The translations under genes and the position numbers were made by a program. From Theocolax elegans (lineage: Eukaryota > Arthropoda > Insecta > Hymenoptera > Cerocephalidae): a stretch of 64,000 nucleotides of DNA. Under the pieces are notes generated by a model, which searched no databases, was not told the DNA's origin, and was given only the letters and a program-made list of their open reading frames with translations. Shown here piece after piece: positions 35,960 to 48,689 of this stretch (positions are counted from its first letter, which is position 1; each line of letters opens with the position of its first letter). Location: assembly GCA_026168455.1 (NCBI GenBank), contig CM047429.1, positions 58,905,623 to 58,969,622 on the forward strand, given 5' to 3'.

Positions 35960-38900
35960 AATACCCAAAGAAGGAATATTTTAATGTTTTACAATAACTA
36001 ACAGCTTTATGAACGTTATATAGATATTTGTAAACGCAAGTTATATACATAGATATTTATTTAAAAAAATTTTTGAAAATCATTTTTATACGGAATTTAA
36101 ACACTTGCCTAATTTATTATAATATTTAAAATAAGCCCGTGTCCCCTAAATTATGAGTAACATATACGCATACACATAAATCTATGTACTTAGTTAAAAG
36201 TATTTGGTAACTTTATCATTGCCAAGAAAATAAACTTGTTAATAAATCGGAGGCACCGTGTTGGTAGATTAAATAAATCATTAATTCTATTAAAATGGGG
36301 ATATATAACGAAATGAAATACACACATAGAGATACACATACAGTCGTCCGGCGATAAATCATTCAAGCTCACGCGCGTTGGGAGATATTGTACTTCAATA
36401 ACCGCGAAAGTTACTTCGTCAAAGTCCTCCATTACAAAGCTGTCCCGGCATGTCCCTTAATTCCGTTCCCCAGCGAGTGTCGCGCAAATTTCATCTCTCC
36501 ACGGCATTTCCCGAACTTTTTCCATCTTCCGCTCAAGCCCTTTCACGTCCTGCCGTATATAATTTTCCCGCGGCGAACACCCACACACACACACACGCAC
36601 ACACGCGCACGCACACATTACCAGCAAAAAGACATGTTGACATTGGCGGAATTCTGCCCGGCAATAATACCGTATGTTTCTTTCTTCTTTTTATCCCGTT
36701 TCTGGTACTTCCCCCTTTTAATCCCTTTTCCTGGATTCATTTATTGTAAGTAATGTTGTATTTTGACAGATATTACAAGGTATCAATGTAACTACAACTT
36801 TATACCAAGTTTTCTATACACACGCGCCCACATATACGCACACGTAGTATATATATAGGTATATCATTTTCTTATATCAATAAGAAATTAATATTTTTCT
36901 TTGCGAATATGTCAATAGAGCGTTATACAAATGTTTCGATAAGAATAACAACTGGTGACGCGGGTATTATTTTTAAGAAAAATAACGGTTATACGACGTA
37001 ATAATAACAACACGCTTAAGAAAGATATAGCATTCTCCCAAAAAAGTTCACGATTACTCCAAGTATATATTCGCAAATTGATTAACATTATAAAATTTAT
37101 AAAGATACGCGATTCCAGACGATCGAAGTATTATATCGAGATAATTTTTACTTACAAATTCTCAACATTTACCAATATATAGGTTAAAAGGTGAATTTCT
37201 TACCTTACTCCGCTGAAAGCGAATTAAGATAATATAGCGCAAACGTGTATAAGTGTATACGTTACATAACCAACCAAATTATATACACGCTCTATTCGGT
37301 ATTAAAATGTATACACGTATATTGTTTTCTAAAAATAAAACGTGATTCATACCCTGAACTAAAAGAAATGATATCGCGATATCGTAATTACTGGAATACT
37401 CGCAGACACGTCCAAAACGTTAGGTATTTCATCTTAATTCAACACTAATTACAACTGCTATCGTGGGTTTCTACGAAATTAATTTTAAGTTTAACATTAT
37501 GTACAATCTGTTATCATCACGTCTCTTTTATATAAAAAAAAAACACATTTAGTCAAACTATAATTTATTATCTCACGCGATATTTTCATAAAAAAAAAGT
37601 TCTGATAAATTCATATTATCTGTACTTACGAATTTATAATGGACAATTGATTGTAAAACTTTTAGAAATATTTTATTCTAATGAATTATTCAATACTGTA
37701 CTTGAAAAACTGTAACTATTTATGATATAACTTTTATTAAGCGATTCTAATAGGTATATTGTACAAAGAACTCGTTTGCGGAAATATTTTCCAATTTAAA
37801 GTTGCGAAATTTAATTGTTCGATGCAGGTTGTACGAATTTATTAATTATATGATAATTATTATTACATTTTTCACTATTGCGAGTTTTATATATACATAA
37901 ACTATTTTCACACAATCTTTGATTTTAAATAGCGAAAACTACTAAATAACATTAAGAATATTAAAATTACGAAACCTTGAGAATCATTATTTTAATCACA
38001 ATCTGCATAATTAAACGTGAAATTAACGATAAAAAATCATAATTTTACTTAATTCGACGTAGGAACATTAAACGATCTTTTAAATAGCCATTAAAAGGGT
38101 AAAACACTTTGATTTCGCAATTTAATTATCGTGGATAATTGGAGGTACCCCCATTTCCGTACTTTAATTTCGTCTACAGTATAACGCGTATATACAGCGG
38201 CATTTGAATTCTGGGTTTTCTTCGTTACGCTTTACTAGATGTGTATAATGTATACCTATAGATATATCGGAACTATCCACCATATAGATCGAAGCTTCGT
38301 GTTAACCCGCAGGTTGGCCAGTTTGCCAACCTATTGAAACATCGAGTGGGCATGAAATTCGTGTATCTCGGATCGGATATAAATAACCTCGAGGATTTCT
38401 AGGACCCGCGAAAGTATAGCAGCAGATGTGGTTCAATTGCGAGCGCGCCACGTGACGAAGATGATTCTCCACGAGTGAACTGGGTGCGAGAAAGAAGAGA
38501 GAAAGTTAAACGAGCCCGTGCTTCGAATACATAAACCTACCGTTTTCAATATCACCCTGGTTAAAAAGACCGAAAAAAAAGCATGCGAGAGACAAGTGCA
38601 ATTTTTAATGAAGGCAGTTGTAAAGTTTGCCACGATGTCGAGGTATACCCTGCGAAATTGAAAATCGTGGCTCTATGATTTCACGCGCTTGAACGTTGCC
38701 GCGATAACGCGCCGAAAAAAAAAAAACAACGTTGTGACACCTTTCTTTTTTATTTCACACATATGGGGCTGTCCGGTCGAGTGGATAAATAAACTCGGTG
38801 ATATTACACTTTTTTATGCAAACTGGCTCTTTTATCGGGAATATATAAGTTTACTATATGAAATGTGGCGTTGTGGACGAAAGTATTTTTTATATTTTTT

Positions 38901-39370
38901 TTTTTTACGAAAGGGAAGATTTCTAAATTTTAATAACTAGATATTATTATAAGATTTATAAATGGAATATGATATGTGATTGTGTTCTAATTATTTAAAA
39001 AGGGCAATAAATTAATTAAATATAAAACGTACATATACTGTCAATATGCGAATTTGATCTAACTAATTATACTTAATTATTGTATTTATATCTTATTTAA
39101 ATTTAAATATCTTGTACATATGCGAAAAGTTAAAATTTGCAGCCCTATAATCAAAATAATAACCACACTTTTAAATTAACATTTATACCGTATTATGCTG
39201 AATCGAAATACTAACCCCATTCTATTTGAATTCGATACTGTAGGAGTACATTTGAAACAATGGTATTAAATCTTTCATTTTGTAACTACGTATAAATACC
39301 ATTTTCAAAGTAAAATTCTCTGTACATCTTTAATTATAATTAGTAATATATATGTAAATTATATATTTCT
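35960..39370. other. Spacer with two GC-rich islands
   Basis: Islands lie at about 36430-36720 (with a CA/CG-rich tract at 36577-36616) and 38270-38700. The second contains TATAAATA near 38380, a CACGTG E-box near 38448 and the palindrome CGAAGCTTCG near 38290, so a promoter or enhancer is possible. No exon is supported. Confidence 0.35.
38311..38332. other. Perfect hairpin AGGTTGGC / GCCAACCT
   Basis: An 8-base stem with a 6-base loop, GC-rich, sits inside an island about 70 bases upstream of a TATAAATA motif. Confidence 0.35.
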
Positions 39371-39374
39371 TTGA

Positions 39375-39854
39375 CCCTGGTAGAAATCATATTCCATTAA
39401 ATAAGTATTAAATAGAGTATTAAATGTGCCCATTTTTCTCCTATCGATGAAACGCTTTTTCTCACATTTTATGACCATTTATTAATGTAAAATCCTATTT
39501 TTCTCCCATTTTTGAGCTTGTAAATATAGATTACAGTTGAGTCTAGTTATGTCCTATTAAATATCTATTAAAAATGGACAAGTGAAAAATCTAATAAAAC
39601 AGCGTTTATCTTCGTAAATACTGGGAATACAACAGAAATTAGTTGTAAATCAGACGAAAACGTTAAAAACCCATCCGAAACTATAGGAATTTTGAAGTTT
39701 ACTCTTTCCGGAAAGCTGGAAAAATTATTCGAATGTTTTGAGGTTGTGGTCATTCTATTAAATGCTAATAAAATGGGAGAAAAAGCGTTTCATCACAAGG
39801 TACTTACTACCAATTTTTAATTCCTAGTTCTTAGTTTTAAATTTCTACTAGGGG
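39375..39854. mobile_element. 480 bp element with CCCTGGTAGAAAT ends, uninterrupted copy
   Basis: The left end CCCTGGTAGAAATCATATTCC and right end AAATTTCTACTAGGG are imperfect inverted copies. The body matches 48001-48684 along its length (for example GAAACGCTTTTTCTC and CGAAACTATAG). No coding sequence. Confidence 0.6.
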
Positions 39855-39859
39855 ATTTA

Positions 39860-42800
39860 TTTTGATAAAAAAATTTATAAGTACACAAGTATATAACGCA
39901 ATAATAATGTTTGAATTACTACATATTTGTTATACGATAAATTGCGCATGTTTGAAAAATATATTCTTCGGTAATTTTAGTTTATGAAATATGTACGTCG
40001 AACTTTGAAAATTTACAATTTGACAATTACCAAAATATTATGACTGTAATGGATTTTGATATTTATATAGCGTATACTATAATGCGTAAGGCAATACATA
40101 AACCCAACAAATATTACCCTGGCCTCCACTAAATTATGTAAATTATATAATTTAAAATTTAATGTTTGTAATTATGAAAGCTGTATTTTACTAAGGAAAA
40201 CCCATTTTCACAATTGTAATTGCAGTGAAGGAAAAAAGAGCCAGCTTTATAAACGGTATAATAACGCGGAGTAAAGTTAAAAATTAATAATAATAACAGC
40301 AAATTTTATAATATCAAGATAGAAAAGAAAAAGAAAATTTGAATATCAATATTACTTTTCTCCGTAGGAAAGTAAGTCTAAAAAAGTTTATGGAGGTGTA
40401 AAATAACCATCTATTGTTACGTCAGGGAGATCAACCATCGACACGAATGAGCGCGCGATCCAAGATCTGAATCGACGTCGGTGTACATAGCACAACGAGC
40501 TATAACAACGACAATTTCGATTCTGACTGCGAGTAAGAGATCCCGGTTTTCATGTTCACGACAAATTAATGGGCACCAATTTGGTGTTAAAAATCAAATA
40601 CACAATTTTAAAATATTATTACTAAATTTGGATTTGTTTTGTTATTGCAAATGTGATAATAATACGCGGAAAAGATTATGACAATTTTATTATACTTACA
40701 ATGTAAATAAATTTAATAACTATTGTAAAAAAATATTTGTGAAAACTTTATAATCTGATTTACACGAGTATAATAAACATATACAATTATTTCCACAAAC
40801 CGAAAACGATTATTTAGAAGAAAAAATTCATAATTTGCATAATAAAAAAAGGTATAGGTGTGTTCAATGTCTCCATTAGTTTCTTAATCGTCAAAAGTTT
40901 GCGCAGTGGCGCTAAAGAATTTGGTAAAATAAACATTAAGAATAACCCAGAAAAGCACGTTTTAACTTAGGGAATACTCGTAAAGCGAAACAATTTAAGA
41001 ATACAATTCGTACACTATTATAAAGTTGTAAGAGTAATTCAAAACATTTTGTTCGAAAAGAAGAAAAGTCAGAGAGAAAAGAAATTCGCTATATACGTAT
41101 ACGCTACGTACGTATACATAGATAGATAGATATATATATATATAGTTGGGCTCTTTGGGCTCTCGTAGCAACCTGACCGGAAACTGACCAAATGAATTTC
41201 TACCGGCGGGTACTTTAAATTTTTCGGGCAAAGTTGCCGGAACGAAGTGTGCAACTTCCACTTTAATGAATGTACTTGTGAACTTGGTCCGCGGCTTGTT
41301 TGCAGAATGTAGCCTGGGAAAAGCTATATATACGGATATAGTATATCGTATACCGTAGCATCCTCTCGATCAAAACAGAGTGCTTATACAACAAAAATAA
41401 TTTTCGCGAGAATAAGAGGGGCCACAGCGTAGGAAACCAGTAGGAGCAATTCGATCCACCAAATTCGCCGTCATTTTTAACGGTCCTCTTTTCCCCGAGT
41501 AAACTTCTAAAGGAGATAAAGTCCAAGAGTCTACCAGCAAGAAAACTTTCTCATCCCTGAGTCCTCGGCTCATTCGGCGTATAAACGATTTTTCCAATTC
41601 CCCGGCTGAGCGAGGGAGGAGTGACGGGGGTAGGGAGGGAAAGAGAGAGAGAGAGAGAGAGAGCAAGATGGCAGAAGGGGGTTGGGGGGGGGGGTGGAGT
41701 AACTTTACCCTACTCTCTTAGACGTCGAAATCTCTTCGCAGTTATAAAACAATGATCGAAACCCGCATCCGAGTGTCGCTTTCTCTTGGCGCCTCTGTCG
41801 TCCGAGTGAATCTTTTCGAACTGCCTTTTCCGCATATAGATTTTACGCGGGGCCGCTCCAAGTGCCCTATAAAAGACACCTTCGGTGCCGCTTCAACGCT
41901 CAAATCAAACTCCGCATAAAATCTCCATTAAGCCGAGGACACTGTCGGCACGAGATGGAGCACCCGCTACCCGAGGCTTGGAAAATACTGAACGGATGCT
42001 CTGGCTTCGTTAGACCAAGAGAAAGAGAACGAGGAAAACCTCTAGGTGTATATACCTACAAAATATATATATATACATACATCTATATAACTCTCAAGTC
42101 GTACGCGAACTAAAAGTGGTTAAGTGTATGAAAACGCTGACCGAGTTTAAATTTTCAACTTGGGGAATTATATCGGGATGTGCTTTCGCGCAAAAACATT
42201 AATACAATTAAATTAAAATAATAGCTTCCTTGATTCGTAGCAAATGCAATAATATAACTCTTGCAGATTCTTGTTAGTTTTTATTCACGTGTATCCCGCG
42301 CGAAAGTGTCTATATGTCTAATTTTTTCAGAAAATTTTTTATTATTCTTTATGATCAACGCATATGTGTACTTTTATGTTTTATAATTTATGTGACCTAG
42401 TTTAGTTTCCGACACTTTTTTATTATGTTTCAACCAAAGCGTTAAGAATTTTTTTCCAGTTTCAATTTTGAGCAGGAATATGAATTATTATATATAAAAA
42501 CAAAATATATAAATACGTAACTATAATTATGAAGGAAAATTGACAACCTAATGTATTTTTCCTAAAATATTGAATTCACTTTTATATGCGACAATACTAA
42601 ATCAATTTGCGTACAAGTGAATATTATTTAAACACAAAAACGTATAAATAAGTTTCTCACTTTATTCATTATTTTCAAAAATATAATCAATAATCGTCAC
42701 CTAATAAATTCTAAGAAAGAAAATCACTCTATTTTACTGAAATTAAGACGAATAATCTTAGAGTGTAAAATAAATCTAACAAATTGAATTTTTTTTTAAT

Positions 42801-44025
42801 ATTATAGAGTGACACTAGTGCAATCTAAAAAATATAACATGAATCTTTCAGAGTTATCTTAATAAATTGACGATCATTCCTCGTAATAAATTTATAATAA
42901 TAAATTGAATTCATTAGTAGGTATGAAACATAACAATTCTATAATTAAAATCATCGGTATAAATTTATAAGGATAACATATTTCTTAAAATATAATTTAC
43001 ATATATATATATAGAGTGCATTTATAATATCAGCGTAATAAATTCGATAAAACTTACGATAAACGTGAAGTTAATTTCAGCTCGATCTATTAATTCTTTT
43101 AGCGCATTATTATAATTAATACGTCGATCCCTATAGCTAATAACAGTACCAACACGATGATTGCACAATACCATCACGCATACTCGTGGCACATATTTAG
43201 TTAGTGTGACGCCAAGTTAACAGTACATCGATGTCATGCGTGCATCGTACAAGCGTTGTTTACCGCATACTTCGACTCCAAAACTTGCAAATTTCACCAC
43301 AAAAACGATTGTTCATGAAGGATTATTTTATCCTACTAGCATACTTTGAGCGCTATTATTGTCGTTACCCACAATCTATACAAATTATTATTTATCTCAT
43401 TTGAATTTTGTAAAACGGTTGTTTTTCTTAAATACGATGTGTACTATATGCAACGTTTGCAGCAATATATATACGTCATCGGGAATCCTTCTATTGTAAA
43501 TAATTTCGCTACCTATATTATTTTCTCTTCAATCCTTTTTATAGACCGGGAAAGATATTTTTATAGGTATATTTATTTCTTAAACTCTACGGTTTAAAAG
43601 CATTTCCTGCGAGTGCGGTCAGTCCAAATTCGATTTTAAAATAAATTGCGTGTTGTTTAAAGATGGTATAAGGATATATCCCAAATATACAAATTTTTAC
43701 AATGAAACTCGTATAATAATGAATAAAATATAGTTAGGTGGTTTACCGACCGAACAAAAGATAATTATTATATTTATTTTTAAAAAATATTTGAGACTAA
43801 AATGTAATCTGGCTTCTGAGAAATACCTTACCAAAAGTATAAATAAAAATCAATAATCAACACTTCGTAACATGGTAAGAGATTTCTCGGAATTTGCATT
43901 TTAATCGAAAATTTTGCACAGAGGTCAATTGTTTGTAAATAAACATATATTTTTGGTCAAATACTACAATATTTTATTAATTGTAATCAAATTATTTGTT
44001 TAACTCGGTCGATAAGCTAGGGAGA
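39860..44025. other. Spacer with GC-rich islands
   Basis: The island at 41150-42020 includes a (GA)n run at 41642-41663, a G-run at 41683-41694 and a TATAAAAG box near 41870. The rest is AT-rich. Open frames at 40995-42113 overlap on both strands with no recognisable product. Confidence 0.35.
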
Positions 44026-44027
44026 AT

Positions 44028-44393
44028 AAAAGACCGAGTCAAAAGAGATGAAAAAATTATTCTGGCTAAATAAATAAATCAAATTGTCCAACATAAAGAC
44101 GTCATTGTCATTCCCTTGACTATTGTCTATCACTGTGCGAAATTTCAAATAAAAATAATGTCGCGTTAAATAATGTCATTGGAAGGACATTTGACTCTTT
44201 GTCTGCTTCCAATGTTGCGATTCTGGTAGATTTCCTTCCAATGTCATTTTATAAAGCAATATTATTTTTATTTGTAATTTTGCACAGTGATACATAATAT
44301 ATCATGGATGGGCAATAATGTATTTATTTTGCACAATTTGCTTTATTTATTTAACTAGAATAATTTTTTCATCTCTATTTACTCGGTCGATAA
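44028..44393. mobile_element. About 366 bp inverted-repeat element, CCGAGTCAA family
   Basis: GACCGAGTCAAAAGAGATG at 44032 is mirrored by CATCTCTATTTACTCGGTC ending at 44388. Pairing continues inward for about 60 bases through AAAAAATTATTCT and TAAATAAATAAA. The central ATGTCATTGGAAGGA and its inverse TCCTTCCAATGTCAT also pair. It is a relative of 32587-33047. Confidence 0.6.
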
Positions 44394-44581
44394 ATATTGA
44401 GTATCTCATCCCCTTAAAGGGATGACTATAATATTTACAATTATTTAAAAAAATATCCAATTTTGTGCAAAACTCGAATACGGAACTGCATTAGGTAATT
44501 AAATAATAAACCATTCTACATAGTTCGTACTACATAGTATTGACTTGAAACTTTATAGCATGATTATTATTCAATTAGCTA

Positions 44582-44793
44582 CACTGAGAAAAATTTTTAG
44601 TAAAAATTACAATACTGTCTAGTAAAAAAGTCACAGACTGCCAAAAATGAGAAAAATTACTATACTTTATAGTAAAATTTACAAGAATTATAGTAAATTT
44701 TACTATAAAGTATAGTAATTTTTCTCATTTTTGGCAGTCTGTGACTCTTTTACTAGACAGTATTGTAATTTTTACTAAAAATTTTTCTCAGTG
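44582..44793. mobile_element. 212 bp foldback MITE, TA target duplication
   Basis: The element is almost entirely one inverted repeat, from CACTGAGAAAAATTTTTAG to its exact inverse at the right end, with about an 11-base loop near 44681-44691. The arms differ at about one position, so the copy is young. It is flanked by TA on both sides, as for Tc1/mariner-type elements. The arms carry CACAGACTGCC. Confidence 0.8.
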
Positions 44794-44799
44794 TAGGAC

Positions 44800-46755
44800 T
44801 TAACTGTATTTTGGTTTTGCATAAAATTCCACATTTTTTAAATTAAATTTAATAATTATGTTTTTGCTCTGTCGGTGACTCGCCGGCAATACCACTTCCT
44901 TAAGAAATATTACGTAATGATTTGTATTCTTGAACTTTTACACAATTTTAGGATAATATAAAGATGAGTGTATATATGCACGTATAGATTACATATAAAT
45001 TCTTGTAATTTAAACGGAACAACACTATTGCCTATTTAAAGTCGTATACTTGGTATACTTCTTTTACAAATAGTTTAACATATTTTAATTCTCTAAAGTT
45101 AAAATGGGTACAAGGTCGATACCTAGTAAAGAAGGATAATAATAAAAGGGAGCATTATAACCAGGTAAAAAAAGGATATCGGAGGCTATAGACGGTTTAT
45201 GACTTGTAGAACCACATAATCCGAAAGAATGTAAAATATGTTATTAAATGTTATTAATATTTATCTATACATTGATAATAACAGGTATTAAAAATTAATG
45301 ATATATTTATCTCGTTCTCAACAATATTCTTAGAAACAATATACGCCCTTTGAACCTCGCATAATACAACTCGCAGTATTACAATACCAAGCAAATTACA
45401 ACGATGCTTAAATAATAATAAAAAACTAATTCAATTAATATCGAGTAAATATTCACGACGTTTATATCTCCTAATACCTAAAAAAATCCATGATAGGATT
45501 TAATGAATTTCGAATGAAAAATGTATCTCTTACTCCCACGCAATTACCATCTTCACATAAATAAAGATACACAGAAATATATACGTACAAATGGTAATAT
45601 TACGTAAGACGAGGGGTATACTAAACATAATACGATGCATACATAAAAATATTATCCGAACGTATAAATATACCTCTTTAAAAAAAAATCGATAATCCTT
45701 AATATCGCATAATGGTAAACGAACTTTTTTTTTGGAAAAAAGAAATTAAATTATCCTAAATAATACAGAAAATGTAGTGGGGATACAAAGAAGGGGTAAA
45801 GTAGAAGAGCATGAAAAAGAAGAGTTGACGGTATACTACACAAAGAACGAGAGAGTAATCTGTTACTGGACGTTCCATTAGTAGTAACGTAGGGGTCTCT
45901 ATTTAACTCATTGGACTTGTATCAAACTACCTTTGTAACTTTACTGTTGGAGGCCTTACAAAATACACTCTAAGAGAATTGAGGGTTTACGCGCGCGAGT
46001 CCAAACCCCCCGCGCTTGGGTGTGGGTCAGAAAGGTCATAAAATTTCTTATAAAGGCAGGGCAGTAAAGATAGACGCAGTGTAACCCCATTAAAGGGAAG
46101 AGAATTAAAATTAGCTTTCTCATTTAAATTTTCATACACCTATATACTTATCTGTTATAGGAGTGAGCTAACTTATTTTTAACTCAAAGTCTAGTGTTGC
46201 TATATGTTAATAAAATATTACTATTATTTTGTTCATTTTAGCATTTTACAGCAGTTTGAACTAATGTCAAGAATTGATATGCTTTGTACACTTGATAACT
46301 TAGTAAGTTACAGGGATTAAGCTTTAATTACTTTATTAATAAATGATTTTAACGGAGCACAAATGTCATCGAGTGTCGTGAATTTAAAGGTTGATTACTC
46401 GATAATGATAAATAAGGTTACACAAATGGTCGAAGTAACAAGTAATTATGTAACTAAACGAGGTATAAAAATATTTCAACTCCAAGTGATTAGCAATTAT
46501 CATATAGATCCTTTCCGATATTAAAAATCGGAAAACAAATACCTTACGAACGTCACGCGCAATTAAGAACCCAAAATAAATAGGGTAAAATTTAAATCAA
46601 GTACAAGCGGAAACCGAGCTCGTAAAGCCAAAACGAAAATAGAAGAAAAAGGAGAGGAATAAGAAAAAAAGGGGTATAGAAAATGGACAAGGACATTTAT
46701 TTGAACCACTAAAGAGCGCAATTCATGCTGAACCAACCCAAGCAGTATATTAACT
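44800..46755. other. AT-rich spacer
   Basis: Mostly AT-rich. A short GC-rich patch (CGCGCGAG...CCCCCCGCG) lies at 45990-46020. No gene seen. Confidence 0.4.
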
Positions 46756-46759
46756 AGCC

Positions 46760-47160
46760 AGGCAGGAAGGACGCTGCCTTAAATTCCTCTTATCAGACCG
46801 GTAGAAAAGAGGATTCCGGTCCGGACGGCGAAGCGATCCCTTGATGAGTGTCTATGCGCGCATAGAACCCCAATAGCGCCCGATGAAATGGAATTAACGC
46901 GCGCGAGCGCAGCTCTCGAGCAGAATCAGCTGATAACGCTTGCTCGCTCCGAGAAGTAGAAGCTCTCTCTCTCCCTTCCTCCCTCACTCCCAGGCTCTAT
47001 ACACTCCCGGTCTCTTACTCCGATTATCCAACGGGCCAACTTCGAGTTGACCTCAAAGCGCTCAAATCTCGACCGGTCGAAACGGATCGCGCGCAGTTTC
47101 AGTTGAGCCGCAGCACACCTCGAGAAACTGCCGAGTTCAGGGTTATAAGAGGAACTCTTT
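46760..47160. promoter_or_regulatory. GC-rich island with perfect palindromes, possible promoter
   Basis: CpG-rich sequence with two perfect 12-base palindromes, TATGCGCGCATA (46853-46864) and TCGACCGGTCGA (47069-47080), an ACGCGCGCGAGCG run near 46898 and a TCAGTTG initiator-like motif near 47100. No coherent coding frame. A promoter or enhancer is inferred. Confidence 0.35.
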
Positions 47161-47164
47161 CAAT

Positions 47165-48000
47165 TAATATACTCCATACACACCCACTACGTTAAATGAC
47201 GATTCATTTTAATAAAATTAGCTATTGGAAATTCTTGTCACATAAGATGTACGAATTTCTTATAATGGACCATTTAATATATATGCTTTATTGTCTCTCT
47301 CTTTCTCTCCGAATGTCGATTATCAGAGACATTGTTAATTTTTACTGTTGTTCCTCTTTCGTTCGCGTACTTACGTAGATAGGTTTGATTGATTATTGAT
47401 TTGAGAGGTCGAGCTCTACTTTCGGGCGTGCTTTCAAATCAGGACCGAACTTTCGTACTTTAATGCCTTCGGTGTACTATACAAGGTCCAAACTCATTTC
47501 GCATGGAACTAACCCGTTCGAGAGTTATGGAGCCATTTATGCTCCATTTACGATAGTTCTGACGAATTCACGGAGAGGGAACTCCTCGACGATTTCCCTC
47601 ACTTACATTTACGTATTCTTTTCCCGCCTTTTTCTTACATCCAACTATTACAACTCGTATTTTTATTCTACTATACGTGCAACTTGATATTTTTGAGTGT
47701 CAATTGAGCGAAACCGATAACTTTAATAAAATACACAAATCCATCAATAAGAGTTATTAATATGTGATTTTGCGTGGTGAATTAACAAAACGATTGAATT
47801 ATCATTGTTTCACATGTTACCCACAACACGTAAGTACATTGAATATTCAAGCCCAAAATAGTTTCTCATCGGTAAAGTAGATGGTAATTTTATTCACCGT
47901 GATGCTTATGTGTTTAATATAGCCAAGTTGGAAAACATAGCTCGTATCTCGAAAAATATTGAATTAATCATATAAGGTAACGAGAAAAGTCCATTTATGT
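47165..48000. other. Spacer
   Basis: The open frames at 47196-47687 have no recognisable product, and neither their starts nor their splice context is convincing. Confidence 0.35.
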
Positions 48001-48684
48001 CCCTAGTAGAAATTATATTCCATTTAATAAATAATATAAATTGATTGTTCTAATATAGTAAGCGAAATATGTAACCATTTATTGCCCTCCCAACGAAACG
48101 CTTTTTCTCCTATTTCTTATAACTTATTAATCCAGTAAAATCCAATTTTTGTCCTGTTATGAACTATTTGTCAACTTGTAAAGATAGATTAAGTTTCAAT
48201 CTGGTTACGGATGAATATATAATAAAAATTGCACTTATTTTCGTAATTACAACGAGTACATTAAAAATGAGATGTAAGTGAAATGAACAATTTAGAAATC
48301 GAATCGAAACTATAGAAAGTTTTAAATTTACTATTCTTAGGATGTTGGAAAAATAATGTGACTATTTTGAGGTTTGATCTTTCCATCAATTGCTAACTAA
48401 ACGAGCCAAAAACCGTTTCATTTTAAGCCATTGTTTTACTATCCACACCGAAAGAAGAATTTCAGTAAATTTTACTAAACTTTCAGTAACACGGTAACAG
48501 ACTGCCCAAACGCAAATAATTACTGAACTTTCAGTAAAAATTGATAGAAAGTTGAGTAATTTTTTTCGATTTCGGCAGTCTGTTACCGTTTTAATGAAAG
48601 TTTAGTAATAGTTACAAACGGTTTAGTAAAATTTAATAATACTTTTCTCTCCGTGCAGTTCGGAGATTGACATTTCTACCAAGG
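48001..48684. mobile_element. Second CCCTRGTAGAAAT element, carrying a nested MITE
   Basis: The left end CCCTAGTAGAAATTATATTCC and right end ATTTCTACCAAGG pair as terminal inverted repeats. Subtracting the 210 bp insert at 48446-48655 leaves 474 bp, matching the uninterrupted 480 bp copy at 39375-39854. Confidence 0.6.
48446..48655. mobile_element. 210 bp foldback MITE nested in another element
   Basis: The ends CACCGAAAGAAGAATTT and CTTTTCTCTCCGTG pair. The arms carry GTAACAGACTGCC and GGCAGTCTGTTAC. It is flanked by CA on both sides. It belongs to the same family as 44582-44793 but has diverged more between arms. Confidence 0.65.
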
Positions 48685-48689
48685 ATGGG

